This document shows positions 58,266-64,000 of a stretch of 64,000 nucleotides of DNA, piece by piece; the stretch's first letter is position 1, and each line of letters starts with the position of its first letter. This DNA is from Xanthoparmelia taractica (lineage: Eukaryota > Ascomycota > Lecanoromycetes > Lecanorales > Parmeliaceae), in contig JANQBS010000138.1 in assembly GCA_033085395.1 (NCBI GenBank), positions 1 through 64,000 of the forward strand. Direction: 5' to 3'. Made by a program: the position numbers and the translations under genes. Below the pieces are notes generated by a model. That model saw only the letters and a list, made by a program, of their open reading frames with translations, ran no database searches and was not told the origin of the DNA.

Positions 58266-59800
58266 AATAATAAATATTACTTTAAAGTATTACACTAGAT
58301 ATAGAATAAAATCTATACGACGCTTTTAATATAGAATACGAGAATAATTTAGAAAAATATTTAAATATCTATATAAAAGCGTCGATCGCTATATAAAAAA
58401 TCTTCTTAATATAAGATATAGTTAGATTAAAAGAGAGAAGAAAGTAGATTATAATTATAAAGTATAATCGAATAATTAGACTAGAACGATAGACGATTAG
58501 AATTTAATAGTATAGATCGTGCGTATTAGAATAAGAAGAATCTTAGTAAAGAAATAAAAGAATAGTTACTTCGAAAGACGAAGTATTATAATCGCGATGA
58601 CGAGCGTCTTAATTAGAGAATAACTAATAAGAAGAAGATAATAATCGATATATCTAGCGATACTAGCGATAAGAATAATAATTAAAATAATAATAATAAC
58701 GCTAGCACTAACGACGAGAGTAGTACTAACGATATTTCGAATAATCTAAAGAATAACTCTACACCTCCACTAGAAGAACCAGTATTCATCTCTTCAGCAG
58801 TAGAGAATAACTCTACATTCTCACTAGGCGAGTTAGAAGATTCCGAAGGGTCGTCGCAACGAGATAGCTAATTAGAAGACTTATTTCTTTCTTCGTAAAG
58901 CGTATAGTTCTTCGTAAATACTCTAATGTCTAGTTATTCAAGTTGAAGTTAACTAAATTATATTTCATAGAGAATACGTATGTATAACGTGATATAGTCG
59001 CGACTACTACCTAGAAACCTAATAGTATAATTGTAAGTATCGTAGTTATAAGACTACTCTCACTTATAGAGTCTATAGTGGATAGATATTATAAAAGATA
59101 AAGAAAGATTAAAATTAGAAGAACATAATAAGACTTTTCGTTATACTCGCAAAGTTCGATATATATTAACAATTCTAAAATAATACTAATAAATTTAAAA
59201 TTACGAACTTAACGAACTCTACGGAAATTCGCTTTTAGTATAGTTAGTAAATTTATATAATTTTTAGCACGATTTCCATAGAATTCGTTAAGTTAATAAC
59301 TTTTACTTTACTATTAGTATAATTTTAATATAGTTAGTAAATATTACTTACTATACTTACTATTAATATTAGTCACGTAACTTAATTCTATATTTAGCTC
59401 TATAAGTTTTTTTTTTTAATCGGCGATAAGATTCGATAACGATATATAGCGACGACTCTTAATATTATCTCGAAATAGATCTCGAGATCGAAAGTTTTAA
59501 ATTAAATTCTCGCGAAGATAATACTCGAAGTAGTACTCGAAGTAATGCGTAACGTATATTATTAAATACTTGCTACGAGATATTACGAGAACTTTACGTA
59601 TAAAATTTAAAATTATTTCACTTATTAAATCGTGCTAATTATACTACTAGTAACTCTATTTGCTAAATTTTTAAGTAATTACTAACTTGGTTAAATTTTA
59701 TCGATATAGATGAATAAGATTAATTAGACTAAATTAAGCTAAAACGTGCTAATCGTGCTAACTTAGAGAAAATCCGACGTAAATAACTTTTTAAGAAATG
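58266..59800. repeat. RIP-degraded DNA with less-mutated coding-like island and inverted-repeat arm
   Basis: Right host flank of the copia element. At 58692-58872 a plus-strand frame stays open to a TAA (NASTNDESSTND .. TPPLEEPVFISSAVENNSTF .. LEDSEGSSQRDS) and CpA is frequent, so the island has escaped much of the mutation; it could be the end of a gag-like protein. About 59305-59785 is the inverse of about 47970-48430. Confidence 0.5.
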
Positions 59801-61070
59801 TCGATGGATTAACATTTCGAGTTAGCGACTTAGCTTTAAGGCTAAGCTAGTGTTAGGTCGAGCCGTACGGGTGCCTGTGGGGTGCGCCGTATGGGCTTCA
59901 TATGGGCAAATAGGGTGCGCCTTCTATGAAGCGCGGCACCCGAACCCATGAGTTATATTTTTGACTTTATGGTACAATTGGAAAGCGCCCTTATAGCTAG
60001 GTTTGAATTATTTCTTTTAAATTAGACTGCTAAACCTTCATAACACTATTCTAGTAGTATCTACTAATGATAAAGCTCTTTAGAAAGCCTCGCTCTTGAG
60101 CCTTAAATTATTCTTTGGAGCTCTATTACTATGGCCTGATTTCTTAGGAGGAGCATCTGGTGATCTCTTATAACTAATAACGGATGACACTTCTTGTTGA
60201 AAAACTATACGACCGAAAGTACACCGAGATGAACGACACCTAGGCTTATGGGGGAACTCTACGGGGAGATGTATATTATTTTATATATCCTTTGCAGGGT
60301 CAAAAGAGAATAATGAAACAGATCGATGATTGTTGGAATTTGGCACTACTCAGCCCTATCGCTTGTATGTAGTCAGAGTTTTCAGTAGCTACAAACCATC
60401 CGTCACCCAGATTTGCAACAATGATTGTACCTATTGCACGAGATAACTAAACAAGGTTAGAGTTAACGGCGGACACCTGGCCTTAACCCTAATCTAGATT
60501 AGATCGGCTAGGATAGCGCTAGGTGATCACTCGGGGGGTTTGATTGTCTTCAAGTCGCGTCCATGATGCCAGCTTCTCTGGGCGAAACATAAGGTAGATA
60601 GCGAATGGTCTGGGGCGACGGCTAATCTATTTCCGTCACCAGTCTCTGAACACCACTGTTCATCTTTGAGGTGTGCCTTAAAGAGCTTGCGATATGATTG
60701 GTCCCCGAAGCGAGGAACGAGTGTAGAGCTGGCCCAATGCCATCCCTCCCTGTACAAGAGTCTGAATCCTGAGACTACACTGTTCATGCAAATCTTGGCA
60801 CTGTATCATCCACGGGAAGCTTCTCGTTATATCTACGATGGCATCGCCTTACGCTGCCTCATGGGCGGCACCAAAACACCGAGACTCACCAATCACCGAC
60901 AGCGCTGATTGGTGGGTGGAACCGATTCCCACATGCAGCTAACATCTGCAGCCCTGGCCCTCGAGGAGTGGGGTTAGTCATGTAGCAGCGTAAGCAGGGT
61001 TGCCTGCGTATCACTTGTTTGCTCGTTTGCGCATCAACCATCAGATTGACATTAAATTCAAGAAGTTAAA
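59801..61070. other. Block boundary, then intergenic
   Basis: Composition returns to normal between 59.83 and 60.3 kb. At 59855-59945 GGGTGC(C/G)-rich motifs repeat in both orientations (CGGGTGCC..GGGGTGCGCC..GGTGCGCC..GGCACCCG), able to form a hairpin at the edge of the block. No supported gene in 60.3-61.07 kb; short frames on both strands at 60.5-60.9 kb have no family. Confidence 0.45.
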
Positions 61071-63713
61071 ATGTCAGATACAGCGAACGACCTTGCCAGT
61101 GGATCTCAGGACCTCGCTGCCCTTCTCGGACTCTTCTGTACCGACGGCGTGGAAAGAAATGCATTGGCGAACAATTTTGGATGGGGCACCGTCGTGGCGT
61201 CTTCCCTGTCGCTGCTTGGAGTTCTGGGCCTGGTGAAGAGCTCCATCAAACTGGCTTTGGGCCTAAAATATTGCCAGCAAGCAGGCTTCAACCTCGATTC
61301 GTTACGCGGAATCTATGGTTACTTACCGGGCGAGTCGCCTGCCACGGGATCGCTCCTTGAATGTGGTGTACTCCTGATAAAATTATCCTCCTCTGAAATG
61401 AGCATTACTAAAACAAAAAGGTAGATTTATTTGAAGTCTTTGAAATTCTCTATGGTGGGGTCGAGGTGCGAGTTGAGATGTGGGAAAGATGAGAAGAAAA
61501 TTGCTCTTTACCTGCAACACACGCCAGAAGCAATATTATATTGGTGGTACCTATGTGCCCTAAAGACATACGCCGTATCTCTATAGACTTCTGACACCGG
61601 TGATGCTGACTTTTAAATCTTGAGAAGGTACTACAGTGGGGCTAGAACCCCAATTGTCAATTATGCTGGAAGTTCTGGGAATCTTTGGGATCACCAGATC
61701 GCTATCAATCTCGGGAACCTTGAAGGCGAGAAGGCATGGAGACAGAGCCCGATTTTGATTACTACGGCACTAGTCGTCTGTTCTGGGCTGACGAGCTGGC
61801 TCCTCGAGATTGTCCATGCAGAGTGGTATGCTATTTTCTACGATTGGGTTCCGGCTCTTGTTTCGAGAATAAAATAAACGCACCGAGACGTAAAAGATCA
61901 GTCGTTAACGCGGTGAGATATTCCGAAGAAGCAACTTTACTAACTCGAGGTCTTCAACAGGACATGGGTGAAATTCATTGCAGTCCCTGGGCTTCATGCC
62001 TGTCTGTTCTTTTTAGTGGGGCTTCCTCTATATTATGACAGACAAGTTAATCGCCCAGCAAAGCGAATGACTCTCGACAATTGGGACGCCCTACATCTAA
62101 ATGGCACACCCGCCGTTGAAAAGACACTTAATCTCCTCCAAGTTGACCATCGAGATCGTGAGATAGATATGCTCCATGTTTGGGGAATTACTGGATTCCT
62201 GGAATCATATACTACCAAGGGTTGCTTGATTATTTTGTCTATATTCGCGGCCACTGCCTATGTCTGTCAGTACGCGATCATCAAAGGCGTAGGTTCTTTT
62301 TCCGAATCTTGACTAACTCACTCCCTACAGGTCATGGCCACCTTTCATCAAAGTTTATGCTAACATGAAGTCTGTGTAGGCTTCAAGCACTCAGGCACTT
62401 ATCTGGCTTGGCTGCCAAGGTGCGTTAGCAGCAGCTCGCCTAGCATACTGGGTTTTTGACCCTTCTTTTGATGATTCGACTGTGATAGACTCAGAGTATG
62501 TAAGGCTAAATGTGACGGGATCTGAGAGGTATGTATTTGAAAGCATTTTTTCGTCGTCCTCAGCTGTACACGATCCAGGTGCTAACAGTCCTGATACCTG
62601 TATCACGACTAGCCTCTATATCAACACTAGGGACCCAGGCTTATTCTGATTCTCATCCAGGCTGACAATGAGTGAGCTGATTTGCAACTTCGCCTTTAGC
62701 GAGCACCCCATAACAATCCCCGCTTGGGCTCTCGACTACCTCCTCACCCAGCCTCTGCGAGACCTCTTCAACAGCGCGGCCTCCAGAGCGAAACATGACA
62801 TCATCCCACTTGATGCTGAAATTTGCGCTCTGCGCCATCTAGACATTGGGAGGATCATTCGCCGACGTTGGATACGGGACAACGACGACGCCCATCACCT
62901 AGTCGTGTTGGGTCTCTATCGAGACAGAAATGGCTCCGTTTTCCCGTTCATTATGATCGAAGCGAGTTATACAGCGACGATGACCGAGCCTGTGGGTGAG
63001 AGAGCCTGCTTTATAGAAGCACAGTGGCCAGAGCGATTGTCTGGGACGACCATCTGTTCAATCTGTACGATGTTTGTGATTGACAAACAGAGCGGACAAC
63101 GTCTGCATTTGAGGTCGCATCTTTCAAACGTACGTCTCCAGAAGCTTTCACTAGGTTGTCAGGTGAAGGCAGAAGCTTCAAGATTTGCGCTTCGGGAGCA
63201 GATGAGGGTTTACTTTTCTGTCATGCGCTTTCAGAACGGGCATATTTTAGCACCTCTCCGCTGCTTCGATAGTATCAGAGCTAACTTAAGGAAATCACAT
63301 AGGACTGCGATGACAATTGCTTATGGAACAAGATGCACGCGGGTGATTACGCCGACGAAAACACTTGGAAGTATATCGATGATAGATCACGGGTGTGCAG
63401 GTATCTTCAAAGTATTAGTGTCGCTGAGGATGATAGCTTTGATCTGAAGAGCACGCCGGGATGGGAAAATTGTGTGAATGTTGGGGGACCGCAAGGTAAA
63501 CAACGTGGGAAGCAACGACCTCGAATTCTGGACTATAGAACAGGCCTTCAGCAGGTTCGAGACTATCTTGAGGAAGGATTATCTAAACATCATTACTACG
63601 TGAAGAATGCAGCACGCTGGCTTCGTGGACAAATAACTTGGCCTACCAGGAAAGGCAGAGAACCGCCGGGAGATGACGATAATCAATTACCTGTAGCAGC
63701 GGGCAAGGTGTAA
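61071..63713 (+). pseudogene. Multi-pass membrane protein of unknown function, broken
   Basis: Starts MSDTANDLASGSQDLAALLG with an ATG at 61071 and ends ..DDNQLPVAAGKV. Hydrophobic segments include TVVASSLSLLGVLGLVKSSI, ITTALVVCSGLTSWLLEIV, FIAVPGLHACLFFLVGLPLY and CLIILSIFAATAYVCQYAII; the C-terminal part is soluble and ends in a basic region. I recall this architecture from uncharacterised ascomycete proteins, often in several copies per genome; function unknown. Damage: frame shift at an A5 run (61416-61420), frame shift near 61488, TAG at 61584-61586 and TAA at 61614-61616 (both fit C-to-T), and TGA at 62647-62649 unless an intron lies there. Introns are plausible at 62288-62329 or up to 62380. 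It lies 1.3 kb from the RIP block. Confidence 0.7.
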
Positions 63714-64000
63714 GACCCGCATCTTCCTCTCGCAGAGCCTAAGACTTTGTCGTCTCAACGGCTCTCAACGAGCAGCAGTCATCTGGCAGCCTACCCTCTC
63801 TCAGAAACTGGCCAGTTCAGGGAGTCTGACCTTCTGCTCAACCAGTAGTGAGCGATGTAAGTTCAGCGCAAATGAATTCGGATGCCATTTTAGCATAAGG
63901 AACTCCGTGAGCGTTATCGGCGTCCGCCGCATCTACTCAGATTCCAAAAAGTTTAATCTTATTATGACTAGTTATAAAATTCAATATCTCTCTAATTGAG
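63714..64000. other. 3' flank passing into AT-rich DNA
   Basis: No gene seen. The last ~50 bases turn AT-rich, suggesting that another degraded block starts here. Confidence 0.45.

Noticed and set aside
1..64000. tRNA, rRNA, telomere repeats and secondary-metabolite clusters
   Set aside because: Looked for B-box-like tRNA sequence, TTAGGG runs and PKS/NRPS motifs by eye; none was convincing. A covariance-model search would be decisive for RNA genes.

Overview
The window looks like nuclear DNA of a filamentous ascomycete (Pezizomycotina). Genes carry short introns of about 50-65 bases with GT..AG ends and CTAAC/CTGAC-type branch sites. The recognisable proteins are fungal (Rad51, Puf6, Nup120, a choline/GABA-type permease). 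The genome is split into gene-bearing DNA and very AT-rich blocks in which CpA/TpG is almost absent and TpA is very common, the mark of repeat-induced point mutation (RIP). The class cannot be fixed from the sequence alone.

Layout. 1-8.2 kb: AT-rich, RIP-destroyed transposons, including a minus-strand Ty3/gypsy polymerase remnant and two copies of a terminal-inverted-repeat (TIR) element. 8.2-12.3 kb: two broken genes beside the block, a SAM-dependent methyltransferase and an amino acid/choline-type permease. Their in-frame stops are all TAG or TAA and fit CAG/CAA changed by C-to-T. 12.4-14.9 kb: a large low-complexity protein gene. 14.9-24.1 kb: gene-poor but not AT-rich, with three unrelated tandem-repeat arrays (about 190, 120 and 90 bp units), a gypsy integrase fragment and orphan ORFs. 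24.1-36.9 kb: an intact conserved block of PUF6, a 251-aa disordered protein, a 462-aa single-pass membrane protein, RAD51 and NUP120. 37.1-59.8 kb: a second RIP block whose nested architecture can still be read. 59.9-63.7 kb: a broken multi-pass membrane protein gene. AT-rich DNA resumes near 63.95 kb.

The most informative part is the second RIP block. It holds (a) a minus-strand tyrosine-recombinase retrotransposon (DIRS/Ngaro type) with split direct repeats in the order A1-ORFs-B1-A2-B2, an RT with YLDDF and a recombinase with HxxR and Tyr remnants; (b) a Ty1/copia element with two 133-bp LTRs and a 5-bp target duplication; (c) two more copies of the TIR element. One of these sits inside the copia RNase H region with a perfect 8-bp duplication, so it arrived after the copia. 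The other, in reverse orientation, is 3.2 kb against 1.2-1.5 kb for the other copies and may be closer to full length. No CRISPR array, rRNA, tRNA, metabolite cluster or telomeric repeat was seen. Gene models with introns were built by eye from splice signals and reading-frame continuity; exon coordinates are in the evidence fields.
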